DNA of 11,177 nucleotides from PALSA-505 sp035308365 (GTDB lineage: Bacteria; Actinomycetota; Actinomycetes; Streptosporangiales; Streptosporangiaceae): assembly GCA_035308365.1 (NCBI GenBank), contig DATGGU010000067.1, positions 1 to 11,177 of the forward strand. The letters are read 5' to 3'. A program made the position numbers and the translations under genes. Positions 1-6,262 of this stretch are shown in pieces. Under the pieces are notes generated by a model that was not told the origin of the DNA, did not search any database, and saw only the letters and a list, made by a program, of their open reading frames with translations. Positions within the stretch are counted from its first letter, which is position 1. Each line of letters opens with the position of its first letter.

Positions 1-19
1 GCTGCGGAGAGACAGGAAA

Positions 20-346
20 ATGGATCAAGAGCAGGCCAGGGCACGCCTGGAGACAGCGACGCACACTACCAACGCGCAGACGGCGGCCGACATAGCCGAC
101 CTGGAGAGGCTCGGCGCGGTAGTAGCGAGACTCGGCCTTCAGGCGACCGTGCGGACGGCGGGGCGGCTGCCCTACCTCGATGTGCGTAACCCGCGCGCCG
201 GCCGGCTGGCCGAAGCGGTGTACGTGCAAGGTTCGTCGTATTGGTGGAGCTGGGCCGAACGGATCGCATCGCGCGAGGATGCAACGGCAACGGCAGCCAT
301 CCTCGCCCGTGTCCTGCGCACCGTTGGCGAGGAACCAGCGCAGTGA
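20..346 (+). CDS. Small actinobacterial hypothetical protein (108 aa)
   Basis: I do not recognise a named function. The ATG at 20 follows a purine-rich stretch with GGAGAG at 6-11, a usable ribosome binding site. The protein has no signal peptide or membrane segment. An N-terminal helical part (residues 1-40, rich in Ala/Glu/Arg) leads to a compact segment with GRLPYLDVRNP near 48-58. A Trp-rich motif, YWWSWAERIA, lies at 74-83 and an Ala-rich helix at 87-102. The phrase 'YWWSWAERIA ... ATAAILARVL' resembles small proteins of unknown role that often lie beside XRE-type regulators in actinobacteria; this is from memory and was not searched. The stop overlaps the GTG of the next gene (GTGA), so the two are probably translated together. 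The upstream context lies outside the window. Confidence 0.75.
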   Translation: MDQEQARARLETATHTTNAQTAADIADLERLGAVVARLGLQATVRTAGRLPYLDVRNPRAGRLAEAVYVQGSSYWWSWAERIASREDATATAAILARVLRTVGEEPAQ

Positions 347-582
347 GCGGGAACCGCAAGCACCGCGCCGACATGCCACTTGACGCCGTGTCCCATCTCA
401 ACCCCGGCTGGCGCTGCTGGCGTGAACCCGCGCCGATGAACGGCTGGTATTACGCGGAGCGGGAAGGCTATGGGCGGGTAGATGCTGCCGATCCCGAAGA
501 TCTGCATAACGCGATTTTGATCGCTGAGTCCCGCCTAGTTCACTCGGTGCCGCAGCCGGCGGACGGCTTTCGTTCCGAGTAG
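343..582 (+). CDS. Small hypothetical protein coupled to the preceding gene (79 aa)
   Basis: The start chosen is the GTG at 343, which overlaps the TGA of the upstream gene as GTGA, the usual sign of translational coupling. An in-frame ATG at 373 is the alternative. Starting further upstream would overlap the coding part of the first gene. The product is a small soluble protein with a Trp/Tyr-rich centre (PGWRCWREPAPMNGWYYAE) and a C-terminal helix (PEDLHNAILIAESRL). This layout recalls small actinobacterial proteins whose N-terminal strands are followed by a 'DLxxAIxxAE' helix. No function can be assigned. Its overlap with the 108-residue gene suggests that the two products act together. Confidence 0.6.
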   Translation: MSGNRKHRADMPLDAVSHLNPGWRCWREPAPMNGWYYAEREGYGRVDAADPEDLHNAILIAESRLVHSVPQPADGFRSE

Positions 583-615
583 CCGTCTCTGTGGATTTTG
601 CGATTTCTCCGGACT

Positions 616-654
616 GGCCACGCGGCCGACTGCCCAGCCCCCGGCCGCGTGGCC
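616..654. terminator. Strong hairpin between convergent genes
   Basis: A perfect 13-bp inverted repeat (GGCCACGCGGCCG at 616-628, its complement at 642-654) encloses a 13-nt loop. It lies between the small-gene pair ending at 582 (+) and tgmC ending at 754 (-). There is no clear U-tract on either side, which is usual for high-GC actinobacterial terminators. The arms are symmetrical, so it could work in both directions. Apart from this hairpin I see nothing in 583-753. Confidence 0.65.
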
Positions 655-753
655 TTCACCGTGTCTGGCGACCTCTGGTTATGGATGCCCTGCCAATCCC
701 ATTGAACACCTGACTATCGGTGCGGAACCCACTGGATCGCGGCGACCTGGTTC

Positions 754-1944
754 CTAATCAAAATTGTCGGGGATTAGTTCCCAGCTTGTATTACCAGCGT
801 GCTTATACCACAGCACATGACGTTCAGTGCGGGTAACGGTAAGGCCGAAGTCACAGCGGGGCGGCCGGCCCAGAGCTTCCCATTCACCGTGAATAGCTTC
901 TAGTCCATCCCACAGTCGGCGCCGGCCGTGCTGGACGGCAAAGCACTGCCCGTCAGCGTCGGTCCTCTGGCAGGCCCAGGAACCGTCACGGCCCATCAGC
1001 CAGAATTCGCTGGGCTTCCCCTGCTTTTGCGCTTTGATGCGGCTGGCTGATATCCGCAGTGCCGCGAAGAAATTGAATTCTGGATCGTCCAGTGCATGGC
1101 CGTCAAGGGTGGTTGGCCGGCTGTCGCCCTCTTCGCCTCGCGCGGCCCGGAGTAGTTTCAGTGTGTCGGGCGTGCTCGTGGCACGTGTTGGCATGAATCC
1201 GCCGAATTCGGCTAGGAAATTTCCTTCTGCCTGGCCATCGTGTACCGTGAGCAGAACGAGTGCTCCTGCGCCTAGGTCGCGGTACAGGTTTACGAGAATA
1301 AGGCCGTTCTCGCGGGTCTGCTCGATCCAGGCACGCGGGACAGTGGGCAGCGACACCGTAGCGAGAATTCTGTCGTAAGGTGCATTCGGCTCGTATCCGA
1401 GAGTTCCGTCACCTGTTTTGAGTGTCGGCGTGTAACCGAGTGAGAGAAGCCGCTGACGGGCTGCTTCCACAAGTGACCGGTCAATATCCACGCTCGTTAC
1501 GTGAGCGCAACCTAGTTTCTCACTCAGCAAGGCAGCATTGTAGCCGGTTCCGGTGCCGATTTCCAGTATGCTCATTTCCTTGTGGATATCGAGCGCCGCG
1601 AGCATCAAGGCCATCAGGCTGGGCATGGTGGCTGAGCTGGTTGGGTTGCCCTCGGGTACCCATGCGTCGTCTGTGCCGTCGAGCTGGGTTACCAGTGCCT
1701 CATCGCTGTAGACGGCAGCCAGCCATTCGTCGTGTCTGCTGGGGTCACTTCCCTCGATCTGCTCGTACCGGCCGTTGTGCTCCCGGTCCACGAAGAACCG
1801 GGGTACGAACACGTGACGGGGTACGCGCTCGAATACGTCTCGCCATGACGGCGCGCATCCCCCACCTAGCAGATTCGCCGCGAGCGCTCGGCGGAGCCGG
1901 CGCGTCTGATCGGTGTCGGCAACCGTGGTGTCGCGTGTATTCAT
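754..1944 (-). CDS. tgmC: ATP-grasp peptide maturase system methyltransferase (PIMT-like)
   Basis: A SAM-dependent O-methyltransferase of the protein-L-isoaspartate methyltransferase fold, in the variant that accompanies ATP-grasp RiPP ligases. In characterised relatives (fuscimiditide type) the enzyme methylates an Asp of the cross-linked precursor, and the ester then closes to an aspartimide. Visible motifs are the entry segment VPRHVFVPRFF (41-51), the Ser-rich pre-motif TSSATMPSLMALML (102-114 region), SAM motif I LEIGTGTGYNAALL (127-140), motif II VTSVDID (149-155), GDGTLG (178-183) and PYDRILATVS (189-198). About 170 residues follow the methyltransferase core, as expected for this family and unlike housekeeping PIMT (about 210 aa). 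The ATG at 1944 was chosen because it overlaps the tgmB stop as ATGA; a longer reading would run into tgmB. 396 aa, soluble, last gene of the cassette. Confidence 0.93.
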   Translation of the reverse strand: MNTRDTTVADTDQTRRLRRALAANLLGGGCAPSWRDVFERVPRHVFVPRFFVDREHNGRYEQIEGSDPSRHDEWLAAVYSDEALVTQLDGTDDAWVPEGNPTSSATMPSLMALMLAALDIHKEMSILEIGTGTGYNAALLSEKLGCAHVTSVDIDRSLVEAARQRLLSLGYTPTLKTGDGTLGYEPNAPYDRILATVSLPTVPRAWIEQTRENGLILVNLYRDLGAGALVLLTVHDGQAEGNFLAEFGGFMPTRATSTPDTLKLLRAARGEEGDSRPTTLDGHALDDPEFNFFAALRISASRIKAQKQGKPSEFWLMGRDGSWACQRTDADGQCFAVQHGRRRLWDGLEAIHGEWEALGRPPRCDFGLTVTRTERHVLWYKHAGNTSWELIPDNFD

Positions 1945-2900
1945 GCAGCCTCCCCCGTCAGGGTGTCTGCGATCGCGCTTGCGATCGGCAGGCCGGTGTT
2001 TTCCTCGATCCAAGCCCATTGCCCGTTAGGGTTAATCTCCAGGAACACCCATTCGCCTTCTGGCGTGACCAGGAAATCCAGAGCGCCAAAACGGAGGTCC
2101 AGGGTGTTCATTAGGGTGGTGACAGCGCATTTAACCGGCTCCGGTGTCTCTGTGACCGCGTAGGACAATGACTCATAGTCAGAACGCCAGTCAACGTAAC
2201 TAGCGGGGGAGCTGCTGTAAATGGCTGACGCAAAGAACCGGCCATCGACAACGGTGAGCCGTACCGCGTGGTCGTGTTCAATCCATTCCTGGAACAGGTG
2301 CGCTGTCAGCCGGATAGACGGATCATCGCAGTCGTCCTTGGAGACAATAGCCGCATAGATCATCCTGTGCCCTCCAGCCTCCGATATCCCTCCAGCCGAG
2401 AAAGGTTTATAGATCACCTTACCCACTGATCCCGCAAAATTACGAACAGCACCCGGATCATTCGTTACTATCGTTTCTGGCACGCGGAGCCCTGCACGCT
2501 GCGCCATGCGGAGCTGAGTTGGCTTGAACCCTGCTTGGGCGATACGAAAGGGATGGTTCATCCAACGCGGAAGAGCAGACAGCAGACCACCGAAACCCAA
2601 TCGGGCCTCAGAATTAGCCCACCGTCGTTCTGCATCTGACATTCCCTCGGGGAAAACAAAGGACGTTGGGCGCCGGTAATAGATTCCGCATACGTCCGCT
2701 AGAGACAGCCGTCGGCGTGACGTGCGCAAGACGCCACACCAACCATCGTCGGTCAGTGCGGCTGCGAACGTCAGTTGTTGCGGGAACTCTGCGGCATCCA
2801 CACGGAACAGTTCCACATCGCGGCGGTTCAGCTCTTCGACCACATAGTCCGCCGTGGGATCAAACCACTGGGTGATTATCAGGACAGCGCGATTCGCCAT
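1941..2900 (-). CDS. tgmB: ATP-grasp ribosomal peptide maturase (graspetide ligase)
   Basis: An ATP-grasp ligase of the MvdC/MvdD-like RiPP maturase family (SAV_5884 type). Such enzymes use ATP to activate Asp/Glu side chains of a precursor peptide and join them to Thr/Ser hydroxyls (omega-esters) or Lys amines. The 319 residues show the N-terminal VLIITQWFDPTADYV strand-helix and IYYRRP (73-78). They also show NHPFRIAQAGFKPTQL (115-130), the nucleotide-binding KVIYKPFSAGG (161-171), FQEWIEHDHAVRL (203-215) and FGALDF (271-276). The Mg-binding end FLEINPNGQWAWIE (286-299) carries E288 and N290. The length is typical. The ATG at 2900 follows GAGGCGG, part of which is the tgmA stop region (TGA at 2909-2907), so tgmA and tgmB are 6 nt apart. 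Its stop overlaps tgmC. Codons are clearly more A/T-tolerant than in the downstream high-GC genes, suggesting acquisition. Confidence 0.95.
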   Translation of the reverse strand: MANRAVLIITQWFDPTADYVVEELNRRDVELFRVDAAEFPQQLTFAAALTDDGWCGVLRTSRRRLSLADVCGIYYRRPTSFVFPEGMSDAERRWANSEARLGFGGLLSALPRWMNHPFRIAQAGFKPTQLRMAQRAGLRVPETIVTNDPGAVRNFAGSVGKVIYKPFSAGGISEAGGHRMIYAAIVSKDDCDDPSIRLTAHLFQEWIEHDHAVRLTVVDGRFFASAIYSSSPASYVDWRSDYESLSYAVTETPEPVKCAVTTLMNTLDLRFGALDFLVTPEGEWVFLEINPNGQWAWIEENTGLPIASAIADTLTGEAA

Positions 2901-2906
2901 GCCGCC

Positions 2907-3227
2907 TCAGTCGGAGTCCACATCGGTATCGGTGTCCGGAGCATTGCGGTCAGAACTGGCCGTTTCCGTAGAAGTGCTGCCGCTAGTGTGCTTGAACGCG
3001 GGCAGCACCGATCCGCCGTCCCGCATGATCGCAATCTGCCTGTCCGAGTCATAATCGAGCGCGGTGAGGTCTAGCTCGCCGCGACTTGAGGGATTCGAGT
3101 CGGCAACGTACCTAAGCCCAAAGGGCCTTGTGTCCCGGCTGCTTGGTTCCTCGTCATTGACTTCACATAGCCCGCCCATTCTTCCAAGCGGAAACTGATC
3201 AGCCGGACGCCAGAGATCATCTGCCAT
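2907..3227 (-). CDS. tgmA: ATP-grasp-modified RiPP precursor peptide
   Basis: The substrate peptide of the neighbouring ligase and methyltransferase. The 106 residues divide into a leader carrying the family signature PFGLRY (35-40, in RPFGLRYVAD), a second conserved leader stretch YDSDRQIAIMRDGG (59-72), and a C-terminal core from about 81. The core is rich in hydroxyl residues on its N-terminal side (S84, T85, S86, T87, T89, S91, S92). It ends in an alternating acidic tail (D98, D100, D102, D104, D106). This Thr/Ser-then-Asp arrangement is what a graspetide with nested omega-ester bridges needs. D93, in the loop between the two halves, is the natural candidate for methylation and aspartimide formation; this is inference. 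ATG 3227 follows AGGAAGGG at 3245-3238. The start of the core and any processing site cannot be read from sequence alone. Confidence 0.92.
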   Translation of the reverse strand: MADDLWRPADQFPLGRMGGLCEVNDEEPSSRDTRPFGLRYVADSNPSSRGELDLTALDYDSDRQIAIMRDGGSVLPAFKHTSGSTSTETASSDRNAPDTDTDVDSD

Positions 3228-3243
3228 CTTACGATTTCCCTTC

Positions 3244-3324
3244 CTAGAGATCTAGTTCGTGAACTTTCATTCTAACTTCACTTTCGGCCGATGAGCGTAT
3301 GTTACTGGCGCGGTTATCTGTCAT
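3244..3324 (-). CDS. Possible 26-residue ORF directly upstream of tgmA
   Basis: The sequence begins MTDNRASNIRSSAESEVR and ends MKVHELDL. Its ATG overlaps the stop of the ORF at 3321-3554 as ATGA. Its own stop (TAG at 3246-3244) overlaps the Shine-Dalgarno of tgmA (AGGAAGGG). This places it exactly between two same-strand reading frames with operon-like spacing. It is hydrophilic, with no Cys and no leader motif like that of TgmA, so a second precursor is unlikely. It may be a coupling leader peptide, the tail of a frameshifted upstream gene, or chance. It is too short to judge by composition, and the call rests on arrangement only. Confidence 0.35.
   Translation of the reverse strand: MTDNRASNIRSSAESEVRMKVHELDL
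3254..3274 (-). promoter_or_regulatory. Possible tgmA promoter -10 and adjacent 12-bp palindrome
   Basis: On the minus strand, TAGAAT (3274-3269) fits an actinobacterial -10 element about 40 bases before the tgmA ATG. Just downstream, around the expected transcription start, lies the palindrome AGTTCGTGAACT (3265-3254; arms AGTTC/GAACT), a plausible repressor site. No good -35 hexamer is seen at 16-18 bp, and both elements lie within the 26-residue ORF. The site is therefore tentative and competes with an operon promoter further upstream. Confidence 0.3.
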
Positions 3325-3554
3325 GGATACTCGTCGCGTCCCTTTTGCCCGCACAGGGGCATGGCTCGCCTGCGGACCAGCGCCACCGGCGCGGCCGGGG
3401 GCTCGGTCACCGAGATCGTTGCCGGCGCCTGCCAGATCATGTCCTGGACAGAGCGGGAAACATTTTCGCGCTTGCGGACAACTTGGTATGTATGCGGATC
3501 GTCTCTGACGTAGCCAAAAGTGGGGGAGCCAGGCCCTGGCTTTGCCTCCCGCAC
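3321..3554 (-). CDS. Unrecognised small protein upstream of the graspetide cassette (77 aa)
   Basis: I do not recognise this family. The GTG start at 3554 was chosen because GGAAGG ends six bases before it. A TTG at 3596 would add 14 residues but has no better site. The product is basic and soluble. It reads GSPTFGYVRDDPHTYQVV near the N-terminus, then RENVSRSVQDMIWQAPATI and a Pro/Ala-rich stretch, and ends AMPLCGQKGRDEYP. The sequence looks protein-like and has moderate-GC codon use like tgmABC, unlike the GC-rich neighbours on the other side. Its stop overlaps the 26-residue ORF, which in turn abuts tgmA, so it may be the first gene of the cassette operon. A remnant of a longer gene is the alternative. 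Confidence 0.4.
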   Translation of the reverse strand: MREAKPGPGSPTFGYVRDDPHTYQVVRKRENVSRSVQDMIWQAPATISVTEPPAAPVALVRRRAMPLCGQKGRDEYP

Positions 3555-3612
3555 TTGCGACCTTCCGGCCCGGTGCACCGCCCGTACCAGGTACAACCCT
3601 CGGAAGGCACGC

Positions 3613-4432
3613 GTGCGTCATCACATGTTCAGCCCGGCCGTGGTCGCGGCCGGGCTCGCGATAGCCGTCGGCGCTGGACGTCTCGATGGTGGCCGCCGCC
3701 TGCCCGCTGTGCAAGATCATCGTGGTGGAGGGCAAGGCGCCCACCTTCGCGGACCTGGCCGCGGCCGAGAACACCGCGGCCAGGCTCGGTGCCCAGGTGA
3801 TCTCCAACAGCTACGGCGCTAGGGAGAGCGGGTTCACCCAGGCGGTCGCCAAGGCCTACGACCACCCGGGACACACCCTCGTGGCGTCCTCGGGTGACCA
3901 GGGTGACAGCGCGGCCAGCTTTCCGGCAAATTTGACGAGGGTAACCTCAGCCGGCGGCACCGAGCTGGCCAAGGCGTCCAACCCTCGTGGCTGGTCCGAG
4001 GTGGTCTGGAATGCGCCGGACGGCGCGTCCAGCAGCGGCTGCTCGGCCTATGTGGCCAAGCCGGCCTGGCAGAAGGATCCGCACTGCCCGGGCCGGATGG
4101 CCGCCGACGTGTCGGCCCTGGCCGACAACGTCCCGATCTACGACAGTTCCATCCCCAAGAGCGCCGGCGGCCCGTGGCTGACCGTGGCCGGTACCAGCGC
4201 CGCGTCCCCGATCATCGCCGGGGTCTACGCGCTGGCCGGGAACGCGGCCACGGTCGCGCCCGGCTATGAGTACGCCCACGCCGCTTCGCTCTTCGACATC
4301 ACCAAGGGAAACAACGACTGGTTCGCCGGGACGCACGGCAAAGCCTGCGGCTATGACTACCAGTGCGTCGCGAAGAAGGGCTACGACGGGCCGGCCGGGC
4401 TCGGCACCCCGGACGGAACCGGGGCCTTCTGA
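3613..4432 (+). pseudogene. Broken secreted S53/subtilase-like serine peptidase
   Basis: A GTG at 3613, five bases after GGAAGG, opens a frame encoding VRHHMFSPAVVAAGLAIAVG, an N-terminal signal-peptide-like segment. That frame then loses all similarity. From about 3671 another frame (+1) reads SALDVSMVAAACPLCKIIVVE and continues to 4432 as a good catalytic C-terminal half. It contains SSGD (oxyanion Asp, near 3893-3904), TSAGGTEL, and GTSAASPIIAG with the nucleophilic Ser at about 4196-4198. The second frame has a TAG at 3662, so it cannot extend to the signal peptide. An intact relative has a prodomain and the Glu/Asp catalytic region between these parts; here they are missing, consistent with an internal deletion plus frame change. 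The ATG at 3686 would give a 248-residue unsecreted fragment without the N-terminal catalytic residues. I judge it inactive. Confidence 0.75.
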
Positions 4433-4444
4433 GAGATCCGCCCA

Positions 4445-4470
4445 GGGTGGGGCACCCCTCCGTCCCACCC
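4445..4470 (+). terminator. Possible hairpin after the protease pseudogene
   Basis: GGGTGGG (4445-4451) pairs with CCCACCC (4464-4470) around a 12-nt loop, 12 bases after the protease stop. No U-tract follows. An alternative shorter pairing (GGGTG/CACCC) shares the left arm. It may end protease transcription before the oxidoreductase gene. Confidence 0.4.
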
Positions 4471-4501
4471 CGGGTCCCCCGGGCGTGATAGGGGTTAGAC
4501 C

Positions 4502-6115
4502 ATCGAACCGAACCGCAGACGGCGCAGCCACTGGGCGTGGGGTTACGAGGACGAGACGCCCACGGGCACCGAACTGCGCGACACGGCCGCGGTCATCGCC
4601 GCCGTTCTCGGGTTCGGCGACCCAGGCCGGCTCGAAGAGCCCGTTCCGCTGGAGCGGGTCCAGCTTCCTGAGCCCCGGATCGCGCCGCCCGCCAGCCTGG
4701 CCGGCATCTGCTCGCAGACCAGCCACGACCGGGCCACCCACGCACACGGCCAGTCCTACCGCGACCTGATCAGGGCGTTCCGCGGCCGGTTCGATCACAT
4801 GCCGGACGTGGTGGCCAGGCCGCGCGGTGAGCAGGACATCGAGGAACTGCTCGGCTGGTGTGAGACCGCCGGGGCGGCCGTCATCCCGTTCGGCGGCGGA
4901 ACCAGCGTGACCGGGGGAGTGGAACCCGATGTCGGCGCCGGATACGCCGGATCGGTATCCCTCGACCTCGGCCTGATGGACCGGGTCCTGGAGGTCGACG
5001 AGACGTCAGGAGCCGCCCTGGCCGAGGCGGGGGTGAGCGGCCCGGAGCTGAACGCCCAGCTCGCCACCCGCGGCCGCACGCTGCGGCACTTCCCGCAGTC
5101 GTGGCAGTTCTCCACCCTGGGCGGATGGGTGGCCACCCGCGCCGGTGGGCACTATGCCACCCTGCACACCCGGATCGACGACTTCGTGGAGTCCATCCGG
5201 GCCATCACCCCCCGTGGCACCTGGGAGTCCCGGCGGCTGCCCGGATCGGGTGCCGGGGTGTCACCGGACCGGATGCTGCTCGGCTCCGAGGGCATCCTCG
5301 GCGTCATCACCCGGGTGTGGCTGCGGGTGCAACGGCGGCCCACTTACCGCGCGTCCGCGGCGGTCAGGTTCCCGTCCTTCGGCGCGGGTGCCGCCGCCAC
5401 GGCGCAGATCGTGGGGTCGGGCCTGTACCCGGCGGCGTGCCGCCTGCTGGATCCGGCCGAGGCCCGGCTCACCGCGGGCGGCGATGGCACGCACGCGCTG
5501 CTGGTCCTTGGCTTCGAGTCGGCCAGCCACCCGGCCACAGCCCCGCTGGACCAGGCCCTCGCGATCGCCAGGGACCATGGCGGCCAGTGGGACGGGATCC
5601 GGAGCAGCAGCGGCGCCGGCCAGCCGGGCCAGGCGGCGGGGGACTGGCGCCAGACGTTCATCCGGATGCCGTACCTGCGCAACACCTACCCGGCCATGGG
5701 CGTGCTGGCCGAGACGTTCGAGACGGCCATCACCTGGGACGCGTTCCCCGCATTCCATGAGCGGGTGCTGGCCGCGACCAAGGACGCGGCGCAGCGCGAG
5801 TGCGGCCGGGCCGTGGTGATGTGCAGGCTCGCCTACGTCTACCCGGATGGCCCGGCGCCGTATTACACGGTGCTCGCCCCGGTCCGCCGTGGCGAGGAGA
5901 CCGGGCAGTGGGACGCGATCAAACGGCCGGCCTCGGACGCGATCATCGCGGCCGGCGGCACGATCACCCACCACCACGCGGTCGGCCGCGACCACCGGCC
6001 ATGGTACGAACGGCAACGGCCCGCACCGTTCGGCCTGGCACTGCGCGGCGCCAAGGCAGCGGTGGATCCGGCCGGGATACTCAACCCTGGGGTCCTGCTG
6101 CCACCGTTGCGCTAG
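4502..6115 (+). CDS. FAD-binding oxidoreductase, AGPS-like (alkylglycerone-phosphate synthase family)
   Basis: A flavoenzyme with an N-terminal PCMH-type FAD-binding domain and a C-terminal FAD-linked oxidase domain. The nearest named relative is alkyldihydroxyacetonephosphate synthase, though in actinobacteria the substrate of these proteins is generally unknown. Counting from 4502 (537 aa), the FAD pyrophosphate loop VIPFGGGTSVTGGVEP lies at about 127-142. FSTLGGWVATRAGGHYATLH lies at 203-222, LLGSEGILGVI at 259-269, and the active-site-like triple histidine HHHAVGRDH begins at 490. The first ATG is at 4799, but the frame stays open and conserved-looking for 99 codons before it (SHWAWGYEDE, APPASLAG, HAHGQSYRDLIRAFRG), which matches the usual start of the family. 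That stretch has no ATG, GTG or TTG. The best-placed codon is ATC at 4502, seven bases after AGGGG. Either ATC is used, or the start codon has mutated and only a truncated protein is made. Confidence 0.8.
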   Translation: MEPNRRRRSHWAWGYEDETPTGTELRDTAAVIAAVLGFGDPGRLEEPVPLERVQLPEPRIAPPASLAGICSQTSHDRATHAHGQSYRDLIRAFRGRFDHMPDVVARPRGEQDIEELLGWCETAGAAVIPFGGGTSVTGGVEPDVGAGYAGSVSLDLGLMDRVLEVDETSGAALAEAGVSGPELNAQLATRGRTLRHFPQSWQFSTLGGWVATRAGGHYATLHTRIDDFVESIRAITPRGTWESRRLPGSGAGVSPDRMLLGSEGILGVITRVWLRVQRRPTYRASAAVRFPSFGAGAAATAQIVGSGLYPAACRLLDPAEARLTAGGDGTHALLVLGFESASHPATAPLDQALAIARDHGGQWDGIRSSSGAGQPGQAAGDWRQTFIRMPYLRNTYPAMGVLAETFETAITWDAFPAFHERVLAATKDAAQRECGRAVVMCRLAYVYPDGPAPYYTVLAPVRRGEETGQWDAIKRPASDAIIAAGGTITHHHAVGRDHRPWYERQRPAPFGLALRGAKAAVDPAGILNPGVLLPPLR

Positions 6116-6262
6116 TTTCCCCGCGTCCGTACCTGCGTAACATCCTGGAGGCAGGAGTGCGTCAATCCTCCGCTGAGATGGGCCGGCACCGTGGCTATGC
6201 CGCCGCTGGCGCTGCTTTACGGCGTGGTAGAACGTGGCCGCTATGGGAGGGTGCGGGCGGCT

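Noticed and set aside
1422..2114. 230-codon plus-strand frame over tgmC and tgmB
   Set aside because: Cys/Arg-rich shadow frame antisense to two motif-rich genes.
3584..3594. Perfect 11-bp palindrome GTACC-A-GGTAC between the small ORF and the protease start
   Set aside because: Too short to claim as an operator without a promoter near it; no matching second site in the window.
3291..3800. Plus-strand frame starting MSVCYWRGYLSWILVASLLP, with an apparent hydrophobic N-terminus
   Set aside because: It continues into low-complexity Arg/Gly-rich sequence overlapping the protease remnant in a third frame, and it has no ribosome site.
5261..6016. Long minus-strand open frame opposite the FAD oxidoreductase (251 codons)
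   Set aside because: It is Arg/Gly/Ala-rich with no domain and lies fully antisense to a well-supported gene; such frames are expected in high-GC DNA.
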